Below, piece by piece: positions 11,222 through 23,575 of a stretch of DNA of 64,000 bases (the first letter of the stretch is position 1; the number at the start of each line of letters is the position of its first letter). Source of the DNA: Paralichthys olivaceus (Eukaryota; Chordata; Actinopteri; Pleuronectiformes; Paralichthyidae); the NCBI RefSeq assembly GCF_024713975.1, contig NC_091113.1:11792501-11856500 (forward strand), read 5' to 3'. The position numbers and the translations under genes were made by a program. The notes beneath the pieces were generated by a model. It saw only the letters and a list, made by a program, of their open reading frames with translations, was not told where the DNA came from and did no database searches.

Positions 11222-12745
11222 TCACTGCTTGACCATTGCAGCAAACTCTGCAGGGGGAGAGAGAGAGAAAGAGAGAGAGAGAGGGGATCGTTATTCCAGT
11301 GTTATGACATGATGCTGTGATTTTGAGGGACTTCCAGATAAAGCTCATTCAAACAAACACTTCATAAGAAAAAAAAACCTTACCATCAACTCCAATCTTG
11401 CCATCACCATCAGAGTCACCGGCCTTGAGAAATTCCTTTGTCTCAGCGTCGGTCAGAGCTCTGGCACTGGCGGAGAAGTTCTGCAGGAACAGCCTGGAGA
11501 GGATAATCGGAGAGAAATACTTTGTGATCAATACGTTTGAACAGATGTAAGCTGATAAAAGTTGGATTTGTTTTGCATGGAATCTACTGGTTCTAAAGAG
11601 TTTTGTTTTTTTTAGATCATCTTTACATTTTTTTTTAAATGATCAGCCACAGGATCTTTATTGTTTTTAAATCTTCTCAAATATATGATGCACTTGATTT
11701 AGCTCCAAGATTAATGCTCTGCCTTTTCTGATTGCCTTGTGTCAGCCTTCTACTCAAGACACACAAGGAGGGAGCAGACGTAGAGTTATCACTGAGATCC
11801 CTTTGCTCCCTGACTTGCTTGATTTGAAATCTAAGAGAAGTTGCCTACTTCAGCTCATCCTCCTCAATAAAGTCGCTCTTGTCCTGGTCAATGACTGCGA
11901 AGGCTGCCTTGATGTCAGCAGGAGACTTGGCAGACAGGCCGACCTTTGCGAAGAATTTCTTGTGGTTGAAAGAGCCGGCAGCTGAGAGGAGAGAACAGAG
12001 AGAGAGAGAAGATAGTATCAGACATCTTTGATAAATCACGTGCAAAGAGAAATGTGCTTTGCAGCTTCATTGCCTCCCTTCTACAAGGCCTGGCTGTTGG
12101 TTTGGGGGAGGGCTCATCTGAAATCTGATTGGCCCCTGAAGTGGCCCTGTCTTGTCAGTAGTCACTCATTGACAATACTGCACTCGAAGCTATAGAGTAA
12201 ATAAGGAATGACTTAAATGTACGACTTACTAAATCAGGAAATTTGCATGGATGTGGGACATATAATTGTCACCTCTTTCTAAATTTTGGGCCCTTTATTG
12301 CCACTGACTTTAAAAAATCCTAGATTTGCCACTGTGTTGGTTTCTTTCAATCTTTGACCAGCAGTCTGCATTCCAGGTCCTTTTTCCTACAGTGGTTACA
12401 ATGATAAACACTTTCTGCTGAGACATTTGATCAAATTAAATTCTGCCTACACCACTGATCCAGTGTTCAAGCTCCTGCATGATTAAATGCAGAAAAGAGG
12501 CTTCTTTTAAACTGGCTGTGATTGCAATTATGTTTTCTGGTGATACAGCATCACCATTTCAATTCTGCAGCAAATCATTCTGCTATTGTCTTTATGGACC
12601 CCAAATTGGTAAATCCAGGTTTTTTTTGCATGTGTACTATTGCCTAGTATTTCCTTACCAATAAGAGCAGTTAATAGGATTTACCTTGGCATTCAGCGAG
12701 GGCTGCAGTGATGTCAGCTTCAGACAATTTTGAGGCTAAAGACAT
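11222..12745 (-). CDS. pvalb: Beta-parvalbumin, array gene 2
   Basis: Typical fish muscle calcium buffer and the protein class known as the major fish allergen. Coding exons: 12745-12685 (61 nt), 11981-11849 (133), 11493-11384 (110), 11247-11222 (26); total 330 nt, 109 residues. It begins [20 protein letters not shown] and ends [10 protein letters not shown]. The CD loop is [12 protein letters not shown]: the usual Gly at loop position 6 is Asp, a change I believe is shared with other fish beta forms; the calcium ligands are intact. The EF loop [12 protein letters not shown] is canonical. It has LFLQNF and [11 protein letters not shown], standard beta signatures. Its own TATA box and leader exon lie at 13311-13218. 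It lies head-to-tail with the genes on either side, as expected from tandem duplication. Confidence 0.95.
12184..12345. repeat. Dispersed repeat, second copy at 60918-61070
   Basis: The two stretches share 'aaggaatgactta(a/c)atgt', 'ttactgaatcaggga' and '(g)gcccctt(t/c)attgcc', along about 150 bp with many differences. One lies in an intron of beta-parvalbumin and the other in an intron of baiap2l1. Non-coding; class unknown. Confidence 0.5.
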
Positions 12746-13217
12746 TTTTAACTGAGGGAGGAGAGAGAAGAGGACAAGTCATCAGTTCAGCTGCAGCAAA
12801 TCCCACAGGAAGATACATTTCTACTTAGCATATTTATTATCTTTCCTCACTGCACATTAGACAAAGTGTAAAGTTACATAACATCATCATTAGGCCATGC
12901 AGAGTATATCATAGTTCCTCCTTTTGAGTATTCCAAGGCACAAATGATCAGAAAAAGTAGTCCAATTTCATTCTCTCCCAAAACCAAGCCTTCCGAGGCA
13001 AAAGATCAAATATCCTTTGCTGCTGTGGTTGGTTGGCAAATATATATTTTTTCCATTTTGTTCCTCAGTGAGTCCAAAACCAAACCCTGAGCCTGTGATG
13101 GTCAGAATCTGGCCCTGTGCGGCCCTTTCCTCGTCTGTATCCCGTCGCATGAAGTTAAAGCCCTGAAACACTCAGTGAGTCCTGGCTAAAGGTCTGCAGC
13201 TCCTCAGTGAAACTCAC

Positions 13218-13311
13218 CTTAGGGGGTTGTCTCTAAGGTTAGAGTGAAATTCGCTCGAGATGAATCTGTTCACTGCAGTGAATCCCTCTGCGTCTCTCTC
13301 CAGCTTATATA
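13218..13311 (-). promoter_or_regulatory. pvalb: TATA box and leader exon of beta-parvalbumin
   Basis: TATATAAG on the - strand at 13311-13304. The leader exon ends at 13218 with donor CTAAG|GTGAGT. The spacing and sequence mirror those of array gene 1 (TATATAAG, then a 60-70 nt leader), supporting descent from one duplicated promoter. A MEF2-like A/T core (13415-13424) and an E-box CAGTTG (about 13376-13381) lie 70-110 bp upstream, in keeping with muscle expression. Their use is inference. Confidence 0.6.
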
Positions 13312-13424
13312 CCTTCACCAGCCCGAAATATGATGCATAGGCTATGTAATAGACACTGTGTTCGAAGCGGTCAAAGCAGTTGCTCAAAAAATGTGTCCAG
13401 TAGACAGAGCTGTTCTATTTATAT

Positions 13425-16400
13425 CTACATAAATGAAGATGCTTAAATGGTAGGCCAAGAGTAGGCCTATGCAAAAGTGCTTGATATTGCATTGGGCTAA
13501 TTATATACGCTGCTGATTTGGGGGAAATGTACTCTGTGGGTCGAGTCGTTCTGATCTGCTAAACTCTGCAGAGCACCACCGAGTGAATGAGGTAAACTAT
13601 TACATTGTGTTTGGCTGTGATAGCAAATCATCTCACAGGCTAAACTGGTTTGTAATTTATTACGGGAGATTACTTAAGTAAGAATCAGGTTTGTGCAACA
13701 ATGACTCTTGCTTTTGCAGCGGTGCCAGTAGCTTTAACATTGTCGCATTGTTTCTTATATAATAAATGTCATTTTTATTATGATTCTTGTAACGACAAGT
13801 AAAATTTTAATTTTAATTAAAATTACAAAAAATGAGTCTGTCTTTTATGCCAATAAATAATAATAACAAAATAATGAATAGAACACAGTGTACGTTTTTC
13901 TGCATATGGATCCATGGCTTATACACCATAATCACCACTGGGGAGTAACGACACACATGTGCCCTTTGAACCGTGCAGTTTTGATGAAATATAGCATGTG
14001 CATAATTGGCATGTGTAAAATGTCTGAAATTCCATTGTCAGAAAAGTCTAGTTGTTGTGATTGATTCTGGCAGGTGCTAACAATGTGTTGGGTCTTTTAC
14101 TTTCCTTGGAATTAAGCCAACAAATGACATTTGTCAGTTTTGACTCAACTACATTAGTGGACATGAGACTGTAAGAAACTTATTTTCAGCACTGGAATAG
14201 TTTGTGAATAGAAAAAAAACAGTAGTTGTAGAAAATAACAAATCATTTTCATGTGGAGCCACATGTGCTTCTCGTGTTGCTCATGGACAAATAATATCCA
14301 CCTGTAGCTACTTAACATATCCAATTGAAATATTCTCTCATTATTTTCAAATGCCCCCTTGTATATATTTTCTTTTCCCATGACTTCATCATTTTCTCTC
14401 TGCAAAGGTTGCAAGAGTGCAATCTCTGCTATAAGGTGTAAAATATTAATAAAAATGGTAATGTGAAATACATGAAAATAAGCACAAGATGATGCTGAGC
14501 TGTTTACATGTATTATATAGTATGAAATAAAACACAAAGTTGCAGGGGAAGGATTCGAGTGGCGAGCAAGAGGTATTTTATTTAAATACTTGAATTCCTA
14601 ATGATCTCGTACTTACTGTCACATCCGTCACATTTCATTTTATTATATCTTATTTTATTTTTTGGGACTTCTGAAACCCTTCAGATTATTTCTCCTCATG
14701 GTGATGAAGCCATTGGAGATGCTATTTTAGGAAATACTGAAAATTGATCACGGTACATCTTCATCTCAACACCTCCGTGTGGCGCCGTCTGGTTGCATAA
14801 TAATGCACAAGTTCTCACATTACTCTGAACAATTGAATCAAATGAGTAACTTGTCCAGGGGTCTTCCCATGCCTATGTCTGGTTCCTTGCAGGCTGTTAT
14901 GTGCCTGTTATACATCAGGCGGCAGTATTGAGATGATCCTGTGATGAATATGGTATGGAGAAGATAAGATAAGATAAGATACGATAAGATAATCCTTTAT
15001 TAGTTCCACCACTGGGGAATTTGCAACATTACAGCAGCAAGAGTCAACATTATAATAAGTAACATGCAATACATAATTGTAAGGAAATATAAGAAATATA
15101 TATGCATATATATGCAATTTGAGAATATGTACAGTGAGAATGTACATTGCACATGAACCATTGTATTGCACAGACAGAATAAACATTGCACAGCTAAGAG
15201 AGTTAAACCAGAGTGACAGTGCAGTCCATAATGGCTGCGAAGATTTGATTTGACTGGGCACAATATTTTGTTAAAGTCAAACTTTTTCAACTTCATAAAC
15301 AATTGCTCTAATTAAATCTATTTTTTCACTTCCTTCACTTCAGTGGTTTCATGTGTATGTAAGGGTTCTGGCATTTTTTAAATTTCCTCTTTACATTAAA
15401 TCTTATTAAAAGTCGTGTAAAACTGATCTTTAGCCTTTAACATTTGCTGTGGTCAAATGAGGTCTCTCACCTTGAATGACTCAGCCACAGATACTGCAAC
15501 TATTTCTGCCCTTCTTCAATATCAGGCTTAAATTACAAATATCTCACAGCGGGATGAAACCCATTAAGCACCGCAATGAAGGTCTGTAACCGGAGAAAGT
15601 ATAAGGGACACTCGCCCATCATATTCTGAGCTTTATACCTGAAATACTCATTTGTAATACATTTGTGGGATATTAAGAAAGATAAACCCAGCTATGCTAT
15701 CAATCAAGGAAAAGTGCATTTAAGATATCAGCATTTATGCCAAGGAATTAACGACATGTCTCTAACCATCCACCTAAGAGTTTCTTCCTCCATGCTGCAG
15801 AAATAGAAATGACCCATATTCCCCATGTCCCTCTCCTCTGGCCACCAGTGCTGGGTGAATTTATTGCAAATAAATGTGCCTCACAGACAGAAGTCCTGTA
15901 AATGTTCCGGCCCAGGAAACTCTATCCTGTCCCACAGCTCCTCTGCTGGGTCACTGGAAGTACTCAGCCCCCCCAGGCTGGGCCAGCAGTGCTGACGCTC
16001 TGCCCAGACACCTGGTCCTCCTATCGACCCCATCTCTGTCTGCCAGAGCTGGACATGATCCAACAGTCTGTACCAGGCTGTGCCAAAACTCAGTCTGTGC
16101 CAACCGCCCTGTCCCATCTGCAATCACAGCTAGAATCATTTCAAGACTGCTTGGTGGCTAGGACCCAGGGTGCCAAATGAAGCTGGTATATGGGTCCAGT
16201 GAATACTGTACTGATGTCATTCACTACAAGAGCAGGTTAAACAACTTGCCTGTGGGAAAATGTGACGCAAAAATATTTGATTTATGAACTTAATTAAAAC
16301 TTATAATGTGATGAAAGAGATTTATACCCACTGTGAGCTTCTCTTCTATATTTGGATGCTCAGTCTCAAATAAAGTTTTAATGGTTGTAAATCATAACAT

Positions 16401-16823
16401 AGTCTTTCAACTGTTATTTATATTTGATTCAGGCATTTGAAGAAAGTGGGCTAATATTGTGCGCATGTTGTCAGAGTGTAAACACATAATTCACACCTTA
16501 GTGAGGTAAGTGAGGTCACCAGAATAACATTTCATTAAGTTGCTTTTAGTTGCTTATTGCTCCTGGAGAAACCACAGTGCCTAGAATAGCTGGACCCCTC
16601 CCACACCAGTCCTCAATATAACATCATAATGCCACTATATATATAAAGTTATTATTATTATTAACACGAGGGAGAACTCATCTTGACAAGACTTTTGCTG
16701 GCAGTAAGAAGAAAGAAACAGATCATATCCAATGGTGAGAATGAGGTTTATTTGTAAACTCTTCTGGCAGAGAAAGACACATAGCAGAGAGGCAAGGTTT
16801 CATTTGTGTTTTACATCAGTTAC
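13425..16823. other. Spacer between array genes 2 and 3; no supported gene
   Basis: Mostly AT-rich. It holds a retroelement-like 3' tail (14955-15300) and a GC-richer patch at 15870-16180 open in several frames on both strands, for which no family match was recognised. No splice-supported exon was found. Confidence 0.5.
14955..15300 (-). mobile_element. Retroelement-like 3' end with GATAA tail
   Basis: On the - strand the sequence ends with '...ttccccagtggtggaactaataaaggattatcttat' followed by ATCTT-type repeats. This resembles the 3' tail on many fish non-LTR elements, and a similar tail occurs in + orientation at 23490-23575. No reverse-transcriptase frame is retained. Confidence 0.45.
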
Positions 16824-16967
16824 TTTATTACATTGTTTTCATTGAAACTATGACATAGTTGATTGTATGGCTCTAAACACATAAGATCCCTGGATGAGTC
16901 CAGGTGATTATTTAAAAAAAAGGCCCATCCTGAGATCATCATAATCATGTGAGAGATGGGGCAGGCT

Positions 16968-18187
16968 TTATGAAGACTTGACCAGCGCTGAAAACTCTGC
17001 AACAGGGAAATAAAAACTGGATTTGAGACATTTTTCTTTTCGTACATACTATTAAAGTACAACAAACGTCCTGCATCCATCTACAATCACAAACATACTG
17101 AGGTGTGTAACTGGCAGCGACGCTGTAAGAGGCCACTGTTGTACCTCCAATTCAGTTGCCAGGCAACATAATGAAAGCTAACATAAGGATGAGAGTGTCA
17201 ATAGGAGATGAATGGATGGCCTTCGATTCCGTTTAAATAAAGCCAGAAGAACATACTATTGAACTTCTTTAAAAATAAAAATTGTGAATGAGTCCTTTTT
17301 TGATGGGTTAATTCAGTTCAAAGCATACATTCGAGAAATGTCAAAATATCAAGCAGAATGAATGAATGTGTCTTATTCTTAAAATGTTAAGTCCTGTCTC
17401 AAGTGTGACCTCATCCACCTCTCAGCATGTGGGAAACGCTGTCAGCTCCTTTTCCTTCTCTTGACAAATAAAACTCAATGCAACACCTACAGTGAAGTGC
17501 CCATCAGACCTGCGTACCTTCCCAGCCGATCTTCCCGTCTCCATCCGAGTCTCCCTCCAGGAGGAAGGCTCTGGTCTCGGCTGCGGTCAGGGGCCTCGCT
17601 CCTTTGGCGAAATTCTGCAGGAACAGTCTGGCGACACCATAGTGAGAGAGCATCAACAAAATGTAAATGCATCTCATGCAGACACACAACTGCAGCTCAG
17701 GTGTACAAAAAGTCTTTCCTGTTCTCAGAAAACAACAGCCTGACACAAGAAATTAACCAAGACGTGCACATATTGCCATACAGGATATTTGTTTAAAACT
17801 CAACTGTAGCTCATCCTGTTCTATGAAGCCACTTTTGTCCTGGTCCAAAATCTTAAAGACCCTCTCGACCTCTGTCGGATTTTTCTTGGATAAACCCACT
17901 GTTTTGAAAAACATCTTCGGGCTAAAGGAATCCTTCCCTGAAAGTAAAAGCACAGACAAAACTTGATTAGATCCAGTGAATTGAAAATTATAAACAGCTG
18001 GCATCCCTCTGTCCTTCAAGTTTCTTTTTAAGGTGAAATGTGGAAACAAATCCTGGTGCAAGAGGAATATATGTCAGCATGTAACCCAATATATAATTCA
18101 TAGGAAAAACACAATCTTCTCCTCACCTTTACAAGCGTTAATGGCTGAAGTGATGTCTGAAGCTGCTAGGAAGTCGGTTATGGCCAT
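16968..18187 (-). CDS. Divergent parvalbumin, array gene 3
   Basis: Third calcium-buffering parvalbumin of the array. Coding exons: 18187-18127 (61 nt), 17937-17805 (133), 17627-17518 (110), 16996-16968 (29); total 333 nt, 110 residues, one more than its neighbours. It starts [20 protein letters not shown]. Two codons upstream is another in-frame ATG (MIMAIT), but the chosen start keeps the 61-nt exon. The CD loop [12 protein letters not shown] and EF loop [12 protein letters not shown] keep all ligands. Oddities are GKDSFSPK at the AB-CD linker (like thymic/oncomodulin forms), Trp before the final EE, and the C-terminus FSALVKSS, which is alpha-like. No canonical TATA box was found; TTTAAAAG at 18403-18396 is a weak candidate. 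Poly(A) signal AATAAA on - at 16829-16824. Not assignable to alpha or beta from sequence alone. Confidence 0.92.
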
Positions 18188-18403
18188 GATCATGCAGAGT
18201 CTGCTGTGGTGGATGTTACAGCCTGGTGAGATATGCAACCACTGATGGGCAGAGAGAAACAACTGGTGACAGTAAATAGGCTTCACCCCCCAGTGTCAGA
18301 AACCACCAGTGTCCTTCTGTCTGCTGTCACCTGCAGCTGACCACTTGAGCCATTGTGTGTGTGTGCATGTGTGTGTGAAGGACAGAGTGTCTTAGCTTTT
18401 AAA

Positions 18404-21400
18404 GAGTAGTTTATCCAGGTCAGAGGTCGATGTGTTTTTAAATCAAATTAAACATACCCCTGTCAGGTTGCGTCTGTAGACAGAATTGCAGCCAGTGAGG
18501 TTATATTTGGTGCATCTGGAGTGATCCTGGCTGGCCCACACTTCCTTTTCTCCAATGTCTCCAGCCACAGTTGCGGCCTGCCCGTGGTCGTCCCTGGCAG
18601 CGTTTCCGCAGGCTGTAAACATCCTGTTATTATGGCCTCTGTCACTTTCAGGCTGTGCTCCTGGAGCTGTGTCCACTCACAGTCATGCCACATTTAGCAT
18701 TTAAAGCCCTTTGTTCTCCAATGAGTGTATGAGTGTTTATTTCAAAAGATAAACACGCCATACGCTGTGGGTAAATGAGGAAAAACACACTTTGAAGTTA
18801 TTCAGAGTTCATCATAATGAGGATTATGTGTATTCTGACTAGGTGTAGTTTTCTCTGGACCTTTTGTTGATGCGTTCAACATCTATTGCACTTCTGTCCG
18901 TCCTGGTGGAGGAATCCATCACAACATACACGGTAACACTGCTCTCCACTGATCGTGTCGCCCAAACGCTGTCTTTGTGTGTCCTTGTATAAAGTTGTGA
19001 TTGTGAGTAAACTCAGGTCAAACTAGTAACTGGATTAGACTGTGGAAACTTAAAACGGATCGCTGCTGCTATGTTTACACCTGCTGTCCAAACTGCTCCA
19101 GACTTTTTGATTGTGAGGAATCACTCCTGGACTCCTGGACATTTGGAAACCCTCATTTACTTCCTGATTGCTTATCAGTCACGACTCGACTGTCCTGCGG
19201 TAAATGCTTGTCAAATAAAAAGAAAAAAAACACTGCCAAAGTCAACATCCACTGGTTCCATGCTTTTTTTCCGATGGGACTCACCTGCTGAGGAGTTCTT
19301 GCAGGTGCTTTGGCAGTTTACAGCTTATTACACAGGAAATGGAGTGTGGTCAGTTTGGCCTGCTGACACTATCTCTCCACACCACATCTGTCCCCTTTGT
19401 GTAATTGAATTGCGGTCCATTTGATTTCATGCTGACTTTATCCTGCTTGCTATTATGATTTGAAAAGCAGTGTTTTCCAAGGTTTCAGTTCACAGAGGTT
19501 TTTATAGCTCCCATATGTGAGAGGGTCACACCGGCCTCACCAGGCAGCACGTGTGGGCCCAAGGCCTGGCCAGAGTGACGTGGGCCCGGCTTCCTCAGGA
19601 TGGACTACAGTGAGGCCTGCAGCAACCAGAGAGGCAGAGGAACGACAAAAACATCCTCTGTTACCCCTGACGTACTGGCCCCCCTCTGCCTCGTCCCTTT
19701 CCACGCTCTGGTGCTTGTTTTCAGGAAGACCAGGCTTCCTGCGTGATGGAGCGGTGGATGAGAGGAGGAAGAGGGGGATGGGGACAGGGAGGAAAAGACA
19801 GACACAGAGAAAGATGGATAGGGATGGGGTGACAGTCTTTTGCACGTAGTGATTTGGGGGAGTTTGTTTAATTGGTGGATGTTTTCTTCACAGGAGCGGG
19901 CAGCTCCAGGGGAGTCTGAACAGGGAGGATTACTACAGATCAACGTAGATAGAAAACTTTGAACATGTTCTTTGTCTCTTTCACCTGAGAAAAGTGTTAT
20001 CCCATGTCAGCAAACTTACCAGGGAGTGGCCTGATACTGCAATTGGGTCAAGCTGAAGATAAATCCTGCATTTTGTGAGTATGACAAATCAGTTTTTGGA
20101 CTTTGGATCCTTTCACCTAGTTGAAATACAAACTGTCCCATTTCATTCTTCAGTTTGAGATGGGAAAAACAGAGCATTGGCTCAAGACATGGAAACCAGC
20201 AGAGGTAAGTTTTACCCAAACAGACAAATTTAAGGGCATTTTGTATTCTGTTTGCACTACGCACATTCTTGTTTTGGCTTTGTAGCTATGAAATGTTGAT
20301 TTTATCGGAGGAAACTTTGACAGGATATAATATAGATGCATCCACACATTTTGGGATTTATCTACGAGTTGGCTTACAGGATAATTATCCTCTGTGGTGT
20401 CAGTCATGATTGAATCGTTAATTCCTAATTATTTATTAGAAGGAATAAACAACCACAAGGATTGATGGGTTTAGAGTTGGGACACAAAGTTTTATTGTAG
20501 AACATTGTCTGTATCCTGCAAAGTTTTATTATTCCAGACAGAGAAAGAATAAAGCTTTCTGTGGGTTATACAACACTGATAACTGGTGCACACACATACT
20601 ATATCCCCATCATATATAAATGGTCTAAATGGCCTTTGTGAAGTGTTTCATCCATCTCAGGTTCTTGCCTTTCTACAAGAAATGCACATGGAGGCGCAGA
20701 AAAACAAACATCACATTGAACAGCCTATCTATCATTGTTTGTTCACTTTATGTATATTCATGGTTCTTGGCGTCTAGTCCTAAAAAAACAGGATCCATTG
20801 AAATATATCTCAATGTATGTGAGCTAAAATACTGAAATGAATATAAATCACTGTGTGTTGATAATAAGCACTGAGAAATGTTCTCAATCAGCTAGAACTT
20901 CACTTTTTGAATGGGTCATATATGAGAACACCCTTATACTGCCTGGTGTTCTTACATTGACCTTTAACTTTCCCTGTGTTGACAGAATAAATATATGATA
21001 TGTCTAGAGCAGCGCGTGTCAGATTTCGGGCAGTCACTATGTGTAGAGGCTTCACAATGGTTGCCATTTTAATTCAGACAAATGATTATTGCCAGGTTAG
21101 ACTTAATGTCCTGTCGCATGCTAAACTAAACCTTTAAGTCCCTCTGTAATGTCTGACACGTTTGGCTTCTCTGGCCGACACACGCACACAGAGACAGAGG
21201 GACAGACCCTGTTCATGCATGAACCCAGAGGAAGATGGCTGTTCCTCCTCTCTCCTCGGCTCAGTTACTGCTTCTTCTATTTCTATCTGCCCGGCTGTGG
21301 TGTGGACATGCCAGTGTCGTTCTCAAATTCAGCCAAGACACCCTGTCTAACACACACCTTAAGCTCCACCCATCACCCACCCATGGTCTTTGCCAAGAGT

Positions 21401-21637
21401 TTTTTCTCACTCTTCTGTTTTGGCACCCATGAAGCTTAAATACATGGTTGCACTCATTGCGTCAGTGCATCCATGTGTTTCTGTGTGATTGTTTTTCCTG
21501 CTCTGCTCAGGACTGGATTTCGGCTCTAAAACTATCAAAACTTGAGAAATCTGAAATGTCCCCTTCTTATAAACTTCTACTGTACTGTGATCATCACAAA
21601 TGTGTCCCAGAGAGACAATTATATTCCGTGGGTTCAT
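18404..21637. other. Intergenic; no gene recognised
   Basis: GC content rises at 19500-19800 and several frames are open there on both strands, but none shows splice sites joining it to a recognisable domain. A signal-peptide-like frame lies at 21235-21432 (see separate entry). Nothing else could be supported. Confidence 0.45.
21235..21432 (+). other. Signal-peptide-like ORF of unknown status
   Basis: The frame starts MAVPPLSSAQLLLLLFLSAR, a textbook signal-peptide pattern (short polar start, Leu-rich core, then WCGHAS as a possible cleavage region), then continues about 40 residues of unremarkable sequence to a stop. It lies on the same strand and about 9 kb upstream of the lmtk2-like tail, and LMTK2 proteins begin with a Leu-rich signal sequence, so it could be a left-over or active first exon. 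No strong donor site was seen, and Leu-rich frames arise by chance in CT-rich DNA. Weak evidence. Confidence 0.2.
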
Positions 21638-22330
21638 AGACTTTACATAAAGGTGAATGCGAACGCTGCCATCTTTGAGTCAGCGTCTGTGCAGTGGTGA
21701 TCTGTGGATGGAGCCCAAGTTTGCCTCAGCTATCAATCATGATGCTTCACCCTGTTTTTATAGCATCAATTAAACAATTAAAACCAAACACTTGAACATA
21801 CACCAGTGTGATAAAAACGACCTAAAATAATATACTATTGAGAATAACTTCTTTAATGTATATTTTGACTTTTCACTTTGATCCATGTCCCATCTGCTTA
21901 CATGGAGAGGGCCGGCTTTATGACCTATACTGCAACCAGCCACCAGGTGGCCATCAAAACACTTTGGCTTCACTTTTGGTGAGCAGTAATATAGTCCATG
22001 GCAGAGTTTCGATCCAGGATATTATCGCTTCATTTCTTGATAGTTGGAGGAAGTGGAGATCCATTTAAAAAAACAAAAAACATAGACGTTTTGGCCACTA
22101 ACTTTTGTCTCTACATAAGTATCTGAAAACAAAGTTTCATCTACTTAGGTGCTAGCCAAAATAGCTTAGCATGAAGAGAGTAAACAGGGAAAACGATGAG
22201 AAATAATTAGCCTGGCTGACACAAGAGAAATCTGGCCAAGAAATTATACATATAAGATCACGTTTCCATGTCTTTATGCTAAGTTACAGTAGCCTACCAT
22301 TCGGGGTAGCTTGATATTCAGCATAAATTA
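21638..22330. repeat. Dispersed repeat block
   Basis: It contains 'gatccatgtcccatctgcttacatgga(g)', '...ctttatgacctatactgca', '...cttcacttttggtgag', closely matching 720-825, followed by '(t)agcttagcatgaag...aaacaggg...', a motif common in fish dispersed repeats. No coding capacity. Confidence 0.5.
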
Positions 22331-23079
22331 TGTGAGTGACTTTGAATTTTATGTTTGGCAAAGAAAATAAAAATGTTGCCAACAGTCAGGGAAACACATT
22401 TTCAATAATAGAAGTGCCTTCACGATGCAGCTCTAGTGGATGCCAGCAATGATCTGCTGCTGTGGTGTGTGAGAGCCTGGAGGAAAGTTGATCCTCCTCA
22501 TCCTGCGAGATTAACTGCAAAGATGAGATGCTTGTTAAATGCACTGCGATCCAGCCGTTTCAATGCCCAGAGTCTCCTGGCCGCTCTATTTCTCATCTGT
22601 TTGCTCTGTAACTAAGGGACAAACCTGACTCATTACATTTTTGACTTAAATCTGGTTGCTGCTGCGCAACTGGATCGGGGACGGATGAATACCAGCCAGC
22701 TTAAGGTGCAAGTGAGGGATTTGTATTGAGATGGAGCAGGGGGAGGAGGTTTATGGGTTTGGGGGGCTGGGAAGTCAGGGACTCCCTCTGTCCTTTCTGA
22801 GGAGGGGAGGGAGGGAGCGGGCAGCAAAGAAAGTGGTGTCAGGGAGAGAGGCTGGGGCTGGATTTATACATTTGTCAGACATATTTCGTTACTTGTATAG
22901 ACTCCTTACAAGAGTCCAAGTAAAAAACATGAAAGAACACTCTTGTTTCACGTTCCTGTAGAATGAGGCAGTGTGATATACCCCTGGGCAGTGCTTGATT
23001 CCCAAATAAAGATAAATATGTATATTTCACACATGTAAGATTATCCACTGAAACAGATCTGCTCATATCTGATCTGGGT

Positions 23080-23140
23080 TGTGTGTGTGTGTGTGTGTGT
23101 GTGTGTGTCTGTGTGTGTGTGTGTGTGTGTGCGTGTGTGT
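23080..23140. repeat. (GT)n microsatellite
   Basis: About 60 bp of GT with single interruptions. Confidence 0.95.
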
Positions 23141-23489
23141 AAGTGAGAGCTCTGTCAACAAGTACTCAATCTCAGGGCCTCCATAAACACCTTAAACCAG
23201 TTGAGGAGACCCACAGCTGTCTCAGCCTGTGTGTGCACCAGTGTGTGTGTGAGCCGTTCGTACAGGTCAGAGGTCACTGTCACGCTTTTAAACACTTTTC
23301 CTCTCGAGTCTATTGCCTGCAAGCAGTCCTGACATTTCAAATGTATTCCTCCTCACTTGTCTTTTTGTCTGTGTGGCAAATGTGTGTTAACGCCTTGTTT
23401 TTTTGCACATTGTCTATTGTGTAGGTTACAGATATTTCTGTCTGTTTTTGCCTTTTCCACTTTAATTTCTGTAATGTACACTACACTTT

Positions 23490-23575
23490 CTTTCTGCTGC
23501 TGTAATAAGTACATTTCCCCGTTGTGGGATGAATAAAGTATATCTAATCTAATCTTTACGTTACTACTAATATCT
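23490..23575 (+). mobile_element. Retroelement-like 3' tail
   Basis: 'acatttccccgttgtgggatgaataaagtata' followed by TCTAA units. Similar to the reverse-oriented tail at 14955-15020. Only the tail is recognisable. Confidence 0.45.

Noticed and set aside
14154-15302. Several - strand frames of 100-127 codons
   Set aside because: AT-rich, Ile/Tyr/Phe-heavy, no domain, partly within a retroelement tail.
19517-19943. Overlapping open frames on both strands
   Set aside because: GC-rich patch open in several frames; no family signature or splice link.
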